Assembly (NCBI RefSeq): GCF_033118175.1
Contig: NC_083689.1
Span: 29,184,501-29,248,500, forward strand
Direction of reading: 5' to 3'
DNA length: 64,000 bases
From: Dama dama
Taxonomy: Eukaryota > Chordata > Mammalia > Artiodactyla > Cervidae
Shown: positions 10,161 to 21,009 of the stretch, in pieces
Position numbering within the stretch: the stretch's first letter is position 1
How the letters are laid out: each line of letters opens with the position of its first letter
Made by a program: the position numbers and the translations under genes
Notes under the pieces: model-generated
The model's input: only the letters and a program-made list of their open reading frames with translations
What the model was told of the DNA's origin: nothing
Database searches by the model: none

Positions 10161-13100
10161 ATGGCAATAGGAACATATATATCAATAATTACTTTAAATG
10201 GATTAAATGCTCCAACCAAAAGACACAGACGGGCCAAATGGATACAAAAACAAGACTCATATATGTGCTGTCTACTGGAAACCCACTTCAGACCTAAAGA
10301 CATATATAGATTGAAAGTGAGAGGATGGAAAAATATATTCCATGCAAATAGTAAGCAAAAGAAATCTGGAGTAGCAATCCTCATATCAGACAAAATAGAT
10401 CTTAAAATAGAGAATATTACTAAGAGATAAGGAAGGACACTACATAATAATCAAGAGATCAATCCAAGAAGAAGACATAACAATTGTAAATATCTATGCA
10501 CCCAACATAGGAGCACCTCAATACATAAGACAAACAGTATCAGACATAAAAGGAGAAATTGACAGTAACACAATAATAGTAGGATACTCTAATACCCCAC
10601 TTACAGCAATGGATAGATCATCAAAACAGAAAATTAATAAGGAAATACAAGTCTTAAATGATACATTAGATAAGATGGATCTCACTGATATTTTCAAGAC
10701 TTCATCCAAATGCAGAAGAATACACCTTCTTCTCAAGTGTGCATGGAACATTTTCCAGGATAAACCATATCTTGGGTCACAAATCAAACCTCAGTAAATT
10801 TAAGAAAATTGAAATCTTATCAAGCATCTTCTTTGACCACAACGCTTTGAGACTAGATATCAATTACAAGGAAAAAAACTGTAAGAAACACAAACACATG
10901 GAGATTAAACAACACATTTCTAAGTAACCAACAGGTTACTGAAGAATTCAAAAGGGAAATAAAAAAATTTCTAGAGACAAATGACAAAACATGACAACTC
11001 AAACCTATGGGATCCAGCAAAAGCACTTCTAAGAGGGATGTTTATAGCAATACAATCCTACCTCAAGAAACAAGAAAAACATCGAATAGACAACCTAACT
11101 TTACACCTAAAATAACTGGAAAAAGAAGAACAAAGAAACACCAAAATTAGTAGAAGGAAAGAAATCATAAAAATCTGAGCAGAAATAAATGAAAAAGAAA
11201 TAAAGAATAGTAAAGATTAAGAAAACTAAAAGCTGGTTCTACAAAATTGACAAACCTTTAGCCAGACTCATCAAGAACAAAAGAGAGAAGAATCAAATCA
11301 ACCAAATTAGAAATGAAAAAGAGATTACAACAGACAATGCAGAAACACAAAGGATTATAAGAGACTATTATGAACAACTATATGGCAATAAAATGGATAA
11401 CCTGGAAAAACTGGACAGAGTCTTAGAAAAGTTCAATCTTCCAAGACTGAACCAGGATAAAAATAGAAATTATGAACAACCCAATTATAAGCACTGAAAT
11501 TGAACCTGTGATAAAAATCTCCCAAAAAGCAAAAGTCCAGGACCAGGTGGCTTCACAGGAGAATTCTATCAAACATTTAGAGAAGGGTTAATGCCTATCC
11601 TTCTAAAACTCTTTCCAAAAATTGCAGAGGAAGCAACACTTCCAAACTCATTCTACAAGACCACCATCACCTTGATACCAAAACCAGACAAAGACAACAC
11701 AAAAAAAGAAAACTACAGGCCAATATCACTGATGAACATAGATGTAAAAATCCTCAACAAAATTTTAACAAACAGAATTCAGCAACACATCAAAAAGCTC
11801 GTACACCATGATCATTTGGGTTTATTCCAGGGATGCAAGGATTCATCAATATATGCAAATCAATCAATGTGATACACCATATTAACCAATTGAAAGATAA
11901 AAACCATATGATCATCTCAATAGATGCAGAAAAAGCCTTTGACAAAATTCAGCACCCATTTATGATTAAAACTCTTCAAAAAATGGGCATAGAAGGAACC
12001 TACCTCAACATAGTAAAGGCCATATATGATAAGCCTACAGCAAATATTATTCTCAATGGTGAAAAACTGAAAGCATTCCCCCTAAGATCAGGAACAAGAC
12101 AACAGTGTCCACTTTTGCCACTATTATTCAACATAGTTCTGCAAGTCCTAGCTACAGCAATCAGAGAAGGAAAAGAAATAAAAGGAATCCAGATCAGAAA
12201 AGAAGAAGTAAAGCTCTCACTGCTTGCAGATGACATAGAAAGCCCTAAAGATAGTATCAGATTATTACTAGAGCTAATCAGTGAATTTAGCAAAGTTTCA
12301 GGATACCAAATCAATACACAGAAATTACTCACATTTCTATATACTAACAATGAAAAATCAGAAAGAGAAATTAAGGAATCAGTCCCATCCACCATTGCAA
12401 TGAAAAGAATTAAATATCTAGGAATAAACTTACCTAAGGAGACTGGCTCAGATGGTAAAACATCTGTCTACAATGCAGGAGACCTGGGTTCGATCCCTGG
12501 GTTGGGACGATTCCCTGGAGAAGGAAATGGCAACCCACTCCAGTACTCTTGCCTAGAAAATCCCGTGGATGGAGGAGTCTGGTGTCCATGGGGTCGCAAA
12601 GAGTCGGACACGACTGAGCGAATTCACTTTCACTTACACTTTCACTAAGGAGACAAAAGAACTGTACACAGAAAATTATAAGACACTAATGAAAGAAATC
12701 AAAAACAACATAAAGAGATGGAGAGATATTCCATGTTCTTGGGTAGGAGGAATCAATATTGTGAGAATGACTATACAACCAATTGCAATCTACAGATTCA
12801 ATGTGATCCCTACCAAGTTACCAATGGCATTTTTTCACAGAACTAGAACAAAAGATTTCACAATTCATATGGAAACACAAAAGACCCCGAATAGCCAAAG
12901 GAGTCTTGAGAAAGAATGGAGCTAGAGGAATCAGCCTTCCTGACTTCAGATTATACTACAACGCTACCGTCAGCAAGACAGCATGGCACTGGCACAAAGA
13001 CAGAAATACAGACCAATGGAACAGGACAGAAAGTCCAGAAATAAACTCATGCACCTATGGGTACCTTATTTTTGACAAAGGAGGCGAGAATATACAATGG

Positions 13101-14130
13101 GGAAAAGACAGCCTCTTCAATAAATGATGCTGGGAAAACTGGACAACTACATGTAAAAGAATGAAATTAGGACACTTCCTAACACCACACAGAAAGATAA
13201 ACTCAAAATGGATTAAAGACCTAAATGTGAGACCAGAAACTATAAAACTCTTAGAGAAAAACATAGGCAGAACACTCAATGATATAAAGCAAGATCCTCT
13301 ATGACCCACCTCCTAGAATAATGGAAATAAAAACAAAAGTAAACAAATGGCACCTGATTAAACTTAAAAGCTGTTGCACAGCAAAGGAAACTATAAACGA
13401 GGTGAAAAGACAACCCTCAGAATGGGAGAAAATAATAGCAAATGAAACAACTGACAAAGGATTAATTTCCAAAATACATAAGCAGCTCATAAAACTCAAT
13501 GCCAGAAAAACTCAATCAAAAAGTTTGAAGACGACCTGAACAGACATTTCTCCAAAGAAGACATACAGATGGTTACAAACTCATGAAAAAATGCTCAACA
13601 TTGCTCATTATTAGAGAAATGCAAATCAAAACCATTTAATATCACCTCACACCGGTCAGAATGGCCATCATCAAAAAGTCTACAAACCATAAATACTGGA
13701 GAGGGTGTGGAGAAAAGGGAACGCTCTTGCTCTGTTGGTGGGAATCTAAACTGATACAACTACTATGGAAGACGGCATGGAGATTCCTTAAAAAACTAGG
13801 AGTAAAACCACCATGTGACCCAGCAATCCCACTCCTAGGCATATACCCTGAGGAAACCAAAATTGAAAAAGACACATGTATCCTATTGTTTCATTGCAGC
13901 ACTATTTACAACAGCTAGAACACGGAACCTAGATGTCCACTGACAGATGAATGGATAAAGAAGTTGTGGTACATATACACAATGGAATATTACTCAGCCA
14001 TAAAAAGTGCATTTGAGTCAGTTCTGATGAGGTGGATGAACCCAGAACCTATTATACAGGGTGAAGTGAGTCAGAAAGAGAAAGTTAAATATCGTATTCT
14101 AAAGCGCATATATGTAATCTAGAAAAACGG
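10161..14130 (+). pseudogene. L1 ORF2 (endonuclease / reverse transcriptase), heavily broken
   Basis: Starts with ATG and an AP-type endonuclease N-terminus (MAIGTYISIITLNGLNAPTK; the metal-binding Asn of the TLNGLN motif is present). The endonuclease frame stops at 10,430 and continues in other frames (10,609-10,927). The reverse transcriptase appears at 11,591-12,432: 'TITLIPKPDKD', 'NYRPISLMN', 'DAEKAFDKIQHPFMIK' and 'QQCPLLPLLFNIVLQVLATA'. The catalytic box reads LSLLADDIESPKDS: the first position is Leu instead of Phe/Tyr and about five residues normally following ADD are missing, an in-frame deletion near 12,236. A Bov-tA SINE then interrupts the gene at 12,444-12,644. The remainder (Cys-rich and C-terminal parts) is readable in pieces at 12,690-13,127, 13,321-13,539 and 13,661-13,918, with stops before about 14,130. 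It is not functional. Confidence 0.88.
12444..12644 (+). repeat. Bov-tA SINE inserted in L1 ORF2, with 10-bp TSD
   Basis: Sense-strand Bov-tA: degenerate tRNA head ('tggctcagatggtaaaacat', B-box-like 'gggttcgatccctgg'), then the Bov-A body ('atggcaacccactccagtac', 'gtcgcaaagagtcggacacg') and a ttcacttt-type tail. CTAAGGAGAC flanks it exactly at 12,434-12,443 and 12,645-12,654. The added 211 bp (3n+1) shift the ORF2 frame downstream. Confidence 0.95.
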
Positions 14131-14134
14131 TACT

Positions 14135-14481
14135 GAAGAATTTATTTACAGGGCAAAAATGGAGAAACAGACATAGAGAACAGACTTATGGACATGGGGA
14201 GAGGGGAGGAGAGGGTGAGCTGTATGGAAAGAGTAACATGGAAACTTACATTCCCATCTGTAAATAAATAGTCAACATGAATGTGCTGTCTGGCTCAGGA
14301 AACTCAAACAGGAGCTCTGTATCAACCTAGAGGGGTGGGATGGGGAGGGAGATGGGAGGGAACTTCAGAAGGGAGGGGATATAAGTATACCTATGGCTGA
14401 TTCATATTGAGGTTTGACAGAAAACAACAAAATTCTGTGAAGAAATTACTCTTCAATAAAAAAATAAAAAGAGAAAAAAAA
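14135..14481 (+). other. L1 3' UTR with G-rich tract, AATAAA and A-rich tail
   Basis: Follows the last ORF2-like sequence. It contains a G-run block at 14,332-14,378 (at least five runs of three or more Gs), a closing 'ctcttcaataaaaaaataaa' with overlapping AATAAA signals at about 14,455, and an A-rich tail ending at the 9-bp target duplication. G-rich polypurine tracts in 3' UTRs are a known feature of mammalian L1s. Confidence 0.75.
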
Positions 14482-14489
14482 GATGGGAA

Positions 14490-15170
14490 TTAATTTTAAA
14501 TAAGTCATGAAGCCAGTTCAGATACAAAAGGTGTGGGGCCAGAAAGTCCCATTGCAAGGGACATGGATAGAAAAAGGAGAATAATTGGCCTAATTTTTGC
14601 CAGCAGTCTACCACATCTGTTTGTAAACATGCCTCAGCTGCTATGGGTGGTAGCTGCTATGGGCTGTCCCTTCTGGAGAACTGCCCTCAGCTGAAGGAGG
14701 CTGCTTTGTCCTATAGATTATGCCCCATCTTTTGTGTGTGTCTAGCGGGTAGGCAGGAGAGCAGCCCACAGCAAATTACTGATAAACATGGAAATACGAA
14801 AGACTAGTCTCCTTGCCTAAGTGGGTGACAACTCTGTGTTTGGTTTTAAGTTCCAGAGCCTCCCTATAGCTTGACGTAAGACTGGACTTCCTCTGAGACC
14901 ACATCCTTGCTTAGCTTATCATCCCCCACTCTCTTAACTTTCCTCACCCCTTTTACAGGTTTTTCCTGAAGAGTACTTCCTCAGTGATTCACAGGCACCC
15001 AGTTCCCTCCCTCAGACCCTTTGTCCAGGGATCTCTACCATGATGGATGTTTATGATGACAGGATATTTACAGACAGCAGACACTTGTCCTTAGTATTGA
15101 CATATTTATAAATGTTGCTGCATATTTTTAGCTTGGTTGCAGTCTCTGAGGTTTCAAATGCTATTTTATA
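14490..15170. other. Non-coding sequence, nothing recognised
   Basis: No repeat, exon or RNA gene that I recognise. A 12-bp near-match, taagtcat(a/g)aag, occurs at 5,448 and 14,501, flanking the whole L1-in-L1 block. It could be the decayed duplication made by the older L1, but a 12-bp near-match is weak evidence. Confidence 0.4.
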
Positions 15171-15174
15171 CTTT

Positions 15175-15312
15175 GGTAAAAATAACAAGAGCTTGTGTTT
15201 CCTGGGTGCTTACCATGGGCTAAGCTCTGTGCTCAGTAACTTAGGTGCTTATATGATCTCATCTAATCTTCACTATAACCATTTGAAATGGTACTTGTTA
15301 TCAGTTTTTATA
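15175..15312 (+). repeat. MIR SINE fragment
   Basis: Contains the sense MIR core: 'cctgggtgcttaccatgggc', 'taagctctgtgctcagtaac' and 'gatctcatctaatcttcact', ending near 'ggtacttgttatc'. Strongly decayed, consistent with MIR's great age. Confidence 0.75.
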
Positions 15313-15984
15313 CTTTTAGTGTTTTCTAACAATTTCATATCTGGGATTTTGTTCTATTATTCTTTACTCAAGCACAAATTTACCCTTTGACACAAGGTAT
15401 GAGGAAATGCCTGATGAGTGGCACAGACTAGGCAACTTGACCTTCCTGTAATGAGGAAAATCAGGCCTGTCTGGGTTCATCATTGAACACTGTTGATAGG
15501 GAAACTTAATGGACATGGGAACATTCCTGTTCAAAAGATGAAATCTCTTCAGTGCAGCCAGGAGGTCACCGTGAATTTTAGTGTTGGATGTTGAAAAGTG
15601 TTTTGTTAAATAATACATCTGTGGGTCCAGACATGTCCGTCTTAGTTATTAAAAAGTTCTACCAGGTTTTCATTTAGTAGCTTCAATTCATTCATACAAC
15701 ATTTATTAAGTTTTCATCACCCCATGTTAGGTACCTCTGCCCTCTTTCTTTCTCTCTCTCTCAACATACATAAATAGTAAGTATTGTTGATGTCATAGGA
15801 AGATGAGAAAAGAGTGAGTAGCAACTGTTCAAGTCAGTGAATCTCTAATTTCAGCAGCTGCAGCAGGAAATAGGAAATCTTATAAAGGGAGGGTCAAGGA
15901 ACAGGCATCAATTCTTTGTTGGTTGCGTGGCAATGCTTTGTCTTTTTCAGTTCTGAGGGAAATGGCCTCTGACTCCAAGGGGAA

Positions 15985-16125
15985 CTCCAGAAAGGAAGAC
16001 CAGATAAGACTGTTTAGCATGGTGCTAAGCCAGAATCCAAGACTTGAAGAGGTAATGGGAATGATCCCCAAGGTTACATGGCTAGGAAGTGGTGCAGTCC
16101 TGACTCGAATGTAGGTGCCAGGCTG
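15985..16125 (+). repeat. MIR SINE fragment (3' half)
   Basis: 'aaggttacatggctaggaag' followed by 'tgactcgaatgtagg' corresponds to the MIR segment 'aaggtcacatggctagtaag' and the following GACTCGAA. Sense direction. The left boundary is uncertain. Confidence 0.6.
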
Positions 16126-16349
16126 CCTGCTGAACTAGCAGGAAACAGATGAGAGGGCAGTGTGGTGATGTGCAGGGCTTGCTTCCCGGGGAGGAGCTCA
16201 GGCCGGACAGAGTTTTACAGCAAAAGCTAGGGACTCCAACCGGTCACATTACGTGAAACCGTCATGATTCTACTCACCTGAGCTAGACCCCTGAAAGTCT
16301 TATTTTTAGAGGTTTTAGCTGGATTATAAAATTAAATACATTTAGTGGC

Positions 16350-16482
16350 TTAGATTCTCCAGGACAGAATACTGGAGTGGTTAGCCTTTCCCTTCTCCTG
16401 GGGATCTTCCCAACCCAGGGATCGAACCCAGGTCTCCTGCCTTGCAGGTAGATTCTTTACCAGCTGAGCCACAAGGGAGGGG
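16350..16482 (-). repeat. Bov-tA SINE, 3'-truncated, antisense
   Basis: In the minus direction: 'ggctcagctggtaaagaatc', a B-box-like 'gggttcgatccctgg', 'agatccccaggagaagg', ending in the Bov-A body at 'tactccagtattctgtcc'-like text. The tRNA-derived head, at the high-coordinate end, directly abuts the BovB fragment starting at about 16,483. Confidence 0.88.
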
Positions 16483-17490
16483 AATACCAGACCACCTGAC
16501 CTGTCTCCTGAGAAACCTGTATGCAGGTCAAGAAGCAACAGCTAGAACTGGACATGGAACAACAGACTGGTTCCAGATACAGAAAGCAGAACATCAAGGC
16601 TGTATATTGCCCCCCCTGCTTATTTAACTTATATGCAGAGTACATCATGAGAAATGCTGGGCTGCATGAAGCACAAGTTGGAGTCAAGATTGCCAGGAGA
16701 AATATCAATAACTTCAGATACACAGATGACATCACCCTTATGGCAGAAAGTGAAGAAGAGCTAGAGAGCCTCTTGATGAAAGTGAAAGAGGAGAGTGAAA
16801 AAGTTGGCTTAAAACTCAACATTCAGAAAACGAAGATCATGGCATCTGGTCCCATCACTTCATGGCAAATACATGGGGAAACAATGGAAACAGAGATTAT
16901 TTTCTTGGGCTCCAAAATCACTGCTGACGGTGATTGCAGCCATGAAATTAAAAGACGCTTGCTTCTTGGAAGAAAAGCTATGAGCAACCTGGACAGCGTA
17001 TTTGTTAAAAAGCAGAGACATTACCTTGCTGACAAAGGTCCATCTAGTTAAAGTTATGGTTTTTCCAGTAGTCATGTATGGATGTGCGAGTTGGACTATA
17101 AAGAAAGCTGAGTGCTGAAGAAGTGATGATTTTGAACTGTGGTGTTTGGAGAAGACTCTTGAGAGTCCCTTGGACTGCAAGGAGATCAAATCAGTCAATC
17201 CTAAAGGAAATCAGTCCTGAATCTTCTTTGGAAGGACTGATGTTGAAGCTGAAACTCCCATACTTTGGCCACCTGATGCAAAGAACTGACTCCTTGGAAA
17301 AGACCCTGATGCTGGGAAAGATTGAAGGCGGGAAGAGAAGGGGACAACAGAGGATGAGATGGACGGATGACATCACCAACTCGATGGACATGAGTTTGAG
17401 CAAGTTTCCGGAGTTGGTGATGGACAGGAAGCCTGGAGTGCTGCAGTCCATGGGGTCTACAAAGAGTCGGACACAACTGAGCAACTGAAC
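16483..17490 (+). pseudogene. BovB (RTE) LINE fragment: reverse transcriptase C-terminal half and 3' end
   Basis: About 1 kb of BovB 3' region in the sense direction, 5'-truncated. The readable frame gives 'HLTCLLRNLYAGQEATARTG', then 'LFNLYAEYIMRNAGL', the catalytic region 'FRYTDDITLMAESEEELESL', 'KVGLKLNIQKTKIMASGP' and, in a shifted frame from about 17,123, 'RRLLRVPWTARRSNQSILKE'. The canonical YADD box reads YTDD. About five residues are missing after 'GETME', and stops occur at 17,049-17,051 and near 17,117. It ends in the shared BovB/Bov-A tail 'gagtcggacacaactgagca'. RTE elements encode an endonuclease/reverse transcriptase; the endonuclease half is absent here. Confidence 0.92.
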
Positions 17491-17882
17491 TGAGTGGCTC
17501 AGAAGTATAACACATTTGGAGAAATAGCAAACTTGAGAGAGAACAACAGAGTAATGAATGTGTTTTTGAGTTCAGCCAGTTTGAAACCTCTGCTAAAACT
17601 GACAAGGAACTGCCAAGAGGATTAATCTTGGGAGCTTTTGTAAAGAAAATTTCTCTGAAAGTGAGTAATTAATTAAAACAGAATTCTTTCCCTGAAAGAA
17701 AGGGAACCCATTTTACCAGGAAATCTTGTTCCTTATTCTGTAAGAGGTTGAAAGTTGCAAGTGGGCACTGCATGAATTCTGCCCAGAGGGGACAACTGGC
17801 ATCAAGCCCACAGTGACCCATGTGCCTGCACAGCCCATAGGAAGGATCCACAGGAATGATTCAGGTTCCTAAAGACAATTTG
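17491..17882. other. Non-coding sequence, nothing recognised
   Basis: No repeat or exon recognised between the BovB 3' end and the next SINE pair. Open frames here run into the adjacent SINE and are not genes. Confidence 0.4.
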
Positions 17883-18190
17883 TTTGTTGCTCAGTTGGTA
17901 AAGAATCTGCCTGCAATGCAGGAGACCCTGGTTTGATTCCTGGGTCAGGAAGATCCACTGGAGAATGGATAGGCTACCCACTCCAGTATTCTTGGGCTTG
18001 CCTTGTGGCTCAGCTGGTAAAGAATCCACCTGCAATGTGGGAGACCTGGGTTCGATCCCTGGGTTGGGAAGATCCCCTGGAGAAGGGAAAGGCTACCCAC
18101 TCCAGTATTCTGGCCTGGAGAATTCCATGGACTATACAGTCTATGAGGTCTCAGAGTTGGACATGACTAAGTGACTTTCACTTCACTTCA
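17883..18190 (+). repeat. Two Bov-tA SINEs in tandem (first one truncated)
   Basis: The first unit (17,883-17,993) has the tRNA-like head and about 50 bp of body, then breaks at 'ctccagtattcttg'. The second (17,994-18,190) restarts with 'gggcttgccttgtggctcag' and is complete to a 'tgactttcacttcacttca' tail. The arrangement suggests the second inserted into or beside the first. Each carries a B-box-like motif of the Pol III promoter class. Confidence 0.88.
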
Positions 18191-18836
18191 AGAGAAACAC
18201 AATCCTTCAGAGCCCAAGGAACGCCCAGCCTTGTCTCAATTTTTAGTGGATTTTTATGTGTGTCTGTGTCTTGAAGACAAAGCCAACAACTGATTTCCAC
18301 ATCAGCCCAAGGTGATCTTCCCTACTCTAAGCAGGTAGCCGGGGAATGCAGGTCACTTCTATCACGGAACATGTAGGAGGTACGTTATAGAGAAAAGGAG
18401 TGAGAGCAGAAGGCAGAAGGGTTGGATGAGGACATAAAAGCAGTAGGAGCCTAATGAGCAATCCTTGGCAGGGGGCCCAGAGCAGCTTCAGGACAGGGAC
18501 AGAGCCCAGGAGGAGCCCTTCCTGCTTTAGGTTAAAAAAATAGACCCAGCTCTCCTCTAAGAGGTGGTCTGTTCATTCTGTACAGCATTAGGTCATTCCT
18601 TTGAAAATTTTAGGTAGCAACAAAAACAGTCATTTTCTTAACACCACTCCTTGCATAACCTTCTGCACCCCTGGATCATATTAATTTTTATCTTGTGTGT
18701 GGGCAGTCTCCCAGAAAGTTTCAATCTTGGTGAAAGCTTAAACAGCCCACGGCCTTTTGAAAATTTCTCTTATGTACCCCATCTAGTTCTATTGTCTCAG
18801 CCCACACTTAACTCTGATGGAAAATAAAGGGTAATT
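18191..18836. other. Non-coding sequence, nothing recognised
   Basis: No recognisable repeat or exon. GC content is slightly higher at 18,300-18,520, with no CpG cluster. Confidence 0.4.
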
Positions 18837-19047
18837 GGGCTTTCTTGGTGGTTTTGCAGTAAAGAATACACCTGCCAAAGCAGGAGATATGGGTTTGATC
18901 CCTGGGTCTGGAAGATTCCTTGGACAAGAAAATGGCAACCCACTCCAGAATTCCTGCTTGGGAAATCTCAAGGACAGAGGAGCCTAGCAGGCTACAGTCC
19001 ATGGGGTCGCAAAAGAGTCAGACATGACTTAGTGACTCAACAACAAC
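18837..19047 (+). repeat. Bov-tA SINE
   Basis: Complete sense copy: 'gggctttcttggtggttttg' head, 'gggtttgatccctgggtctg' B-box region, 'atggcaacccactccagaat', 'tccatggggtcgcaaaagag', tail 'gactcaacaacaacaag'. Flanked by aagggtaat (18,828-18,836) and aaggg(a)taat (19,048-19,057), a slightly decayed target duplication. Confidence 0.9.
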
Positions 19048-19049
19048 AA

Positions 19050-21009
19050 GGGATAATCACCATATAGGCCAGGAAACAGTATTTTTCTTAATAACCATAA
19101 TTGTTCTAGAATTAGCAAAACCTTTCTGACATAGAATCCAAAAGTAGCTTCATGTTTTCCCTGCCCTTGTAGAACTTTGCATTTTCCTTGCAGCAATGAT
19201 ACTGTGCAAGTTTCCAAAGCTCTCCACACGATCAGTTCAACTGGCTTTCCTTGAGGAAGCTGATACATTTGGCCTTCTCTTTTCAATCTGCCAGCCCAGG
19301 AAACCTTGGACTTGGGAAGGTTTGCCCAAGATGTCCAGGTTTGTTACTATGAACCGTTTTTCTGTGTAAAATTTTCCAGACGCTTATACAACCTGTAATA
19401 AGACCATGGTCCTTTGAACTCTGAGCAGGTGTATGATTTTACAGCTCAATATTTTAAGATAGAATTTGTTTTAATCTTCTAGTTAAGCCTCTTTGTAGAA
19501 ACAGAGCTGCCAAGAGAACAATTGCAATTCACTTGCAGTTGTTTGTCTAGTTAACAGTAAGTACGCAAATCAGTTTCCTGTTCACACAAAAGATTTTCTT
19601 GTGTTTGAAATCTTTGACCAAGGGGACATTGGCTTGGATGTTTGTAAGGAATTCACAAGGTTAATTATCTATAGTGCTCTGTGCCCCAGGATGTGAAGCG
19701 ACTTAACAAGCAGCCGCTAAGTATCAAACAAGTATACTGCCAGCACTGAGCTTTTGAAAAGGATCTTTGTGTGTGCCACAAGAAGACTTCACCAGGGTCT
19801 GTGTGAAAACAGGGCTTCAGTGAAGTGAAAGTTATCAGGAAGCAGGTGAACAAGAGTTTGCAAATGGTCCATTTCCCACAGGTTTTGTGTTCAAGGTTTT
19901 CCTGTACCTTTTTCTTTTTGTTCTTCCCCTGCCATGTATGTCTTCCTTTTTCTTTAACATTCACATAGGAAGTATTTCCAAAGAGCCTCTGGAGTCTTAA
20001 GGTCCATGGCAGGTTTGTGTTATCTTTGGAAACAAATTGTCTGCCGTGTTCATGGCCTGGCATGCTGGGGGCAGGTGGTGCCTTGGGAGCATGGCTGGTG
20101 CCCCTTCACACAATGCAGAGATTCCTTACTACGGATGTAACCCTTCACCCCAATGTGTTCATTAATGTGTTTCTCCTTTTTTGCCAGGCTGTTTACCATC
20201 TCTTCTCTTTACTTGGTTGCCCAAAGATATTTCCCTTCAGCCCAAGTAAGTTAGACATAAGTTGCATGTTGCTTTGGGGAAGGGAAGATGTTATGAAACC
20301 TGAATGACAAAGGTGGCATATTCTCGGTTCTTAGCTTCAAAACTGTTGGTTTAAATGGAAGGTGGAAAAATTCACAGGCGTCCTTGTAGAACCAGTTTCT
20401 CTTGTGGTAAAGGCTGAGAGAACGTGGCTATGAGGAAACCCCTTGTTAAATGTGCAGCTTGGAAGATAGAAACCTATGACCAGAATTTGGACCAGAGGTC
20501 AGCAATTCTCAGGGAAGCGACCCCTCCCTCGCATGCCATTCTGATGTGACAGATGGCAGGTATAGATGAGAGCTGGTGACACAATGTATCTGGGCAGGAG
20601 GGGCAGAGACATCTTCTCAGTTTTATGTGCACTTGAAGTTGTGAGCAAAGGCATTCGGAAGTCCCCCAAGAGCAGATCACTGATGGAAGCTGAGGGAGCC
20701 TCTAGGCTCTGTGGGTCCTGTGGCAGGAATGAGGGGTTCCATCATGACCAGGGGATTGAGGCCTTGTGTTAGCAGATGGACACCAGGATGCTGTGTGGAA
20801 GCCAGGTCAAGGTGTGCAGCGTCTCCACACACCATGAGAATAAGATAGAATGGGTCACACCTGGAGCAGGAAGGTAGCATGGGCCTGACGCACAGACACC
20901 TGCTGCTGCAGGGGGGCCATCTGCTCGCCTCCACCTCTTCTCAGAACTTGTTAGCATCAACCCGAGGATAAAGATAAAGAAGAAACAATCCTGAACAGCC
21001 GAGTTCTTT
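19050..21009. other. Non-coding sequence, nothing recognised
   Basis: About 2 kb without a repeat I can name. Open frames such as 19,665-20,063 (minus) and 20,017-20,307 (plus) have no recognisable domain and no paired splice signals that I could identify. Confidence 0.45.

Larger units (their letters stand above)
6167..14485 (+). mobile_element. Cetartiodactyl L1 LINE, near full length, inactive
   Basis: An L1 of about 8.3 kb in the sense direction. It opens with the ruminant L1 5' UTR head ('agaataagatggtggaggaa') and carries ORF1 at about 9,233-10,150, ORF2 at about 10,161-14,130, a G-rich 3' UTR and an A-rich tail at 14,455-14,481. A 9-bp AAAAAGATG occurs at 6,167-6,175 and 14,477-14,485 and is the likely target-site duplication, partly ambiguous because of the A-run. 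Both ORFs are broken by frameshifts, stops and deletions, and at least three Bov SINE units are nested inside, so it cannot mobilise itself. It inserted at the tail of the older L1 at 5,461-6,166. Family and order are certain; the exact ends are inferred. Confidence 0.88.

Noticed and set aside
17994..18070. tRNA-like sequence with B-box motif
   Set aside because: It is the head of a Bov-tA SINE, not a functional tRNA gene; the cloverleaf is degenerate and continues into the Bov-A body.
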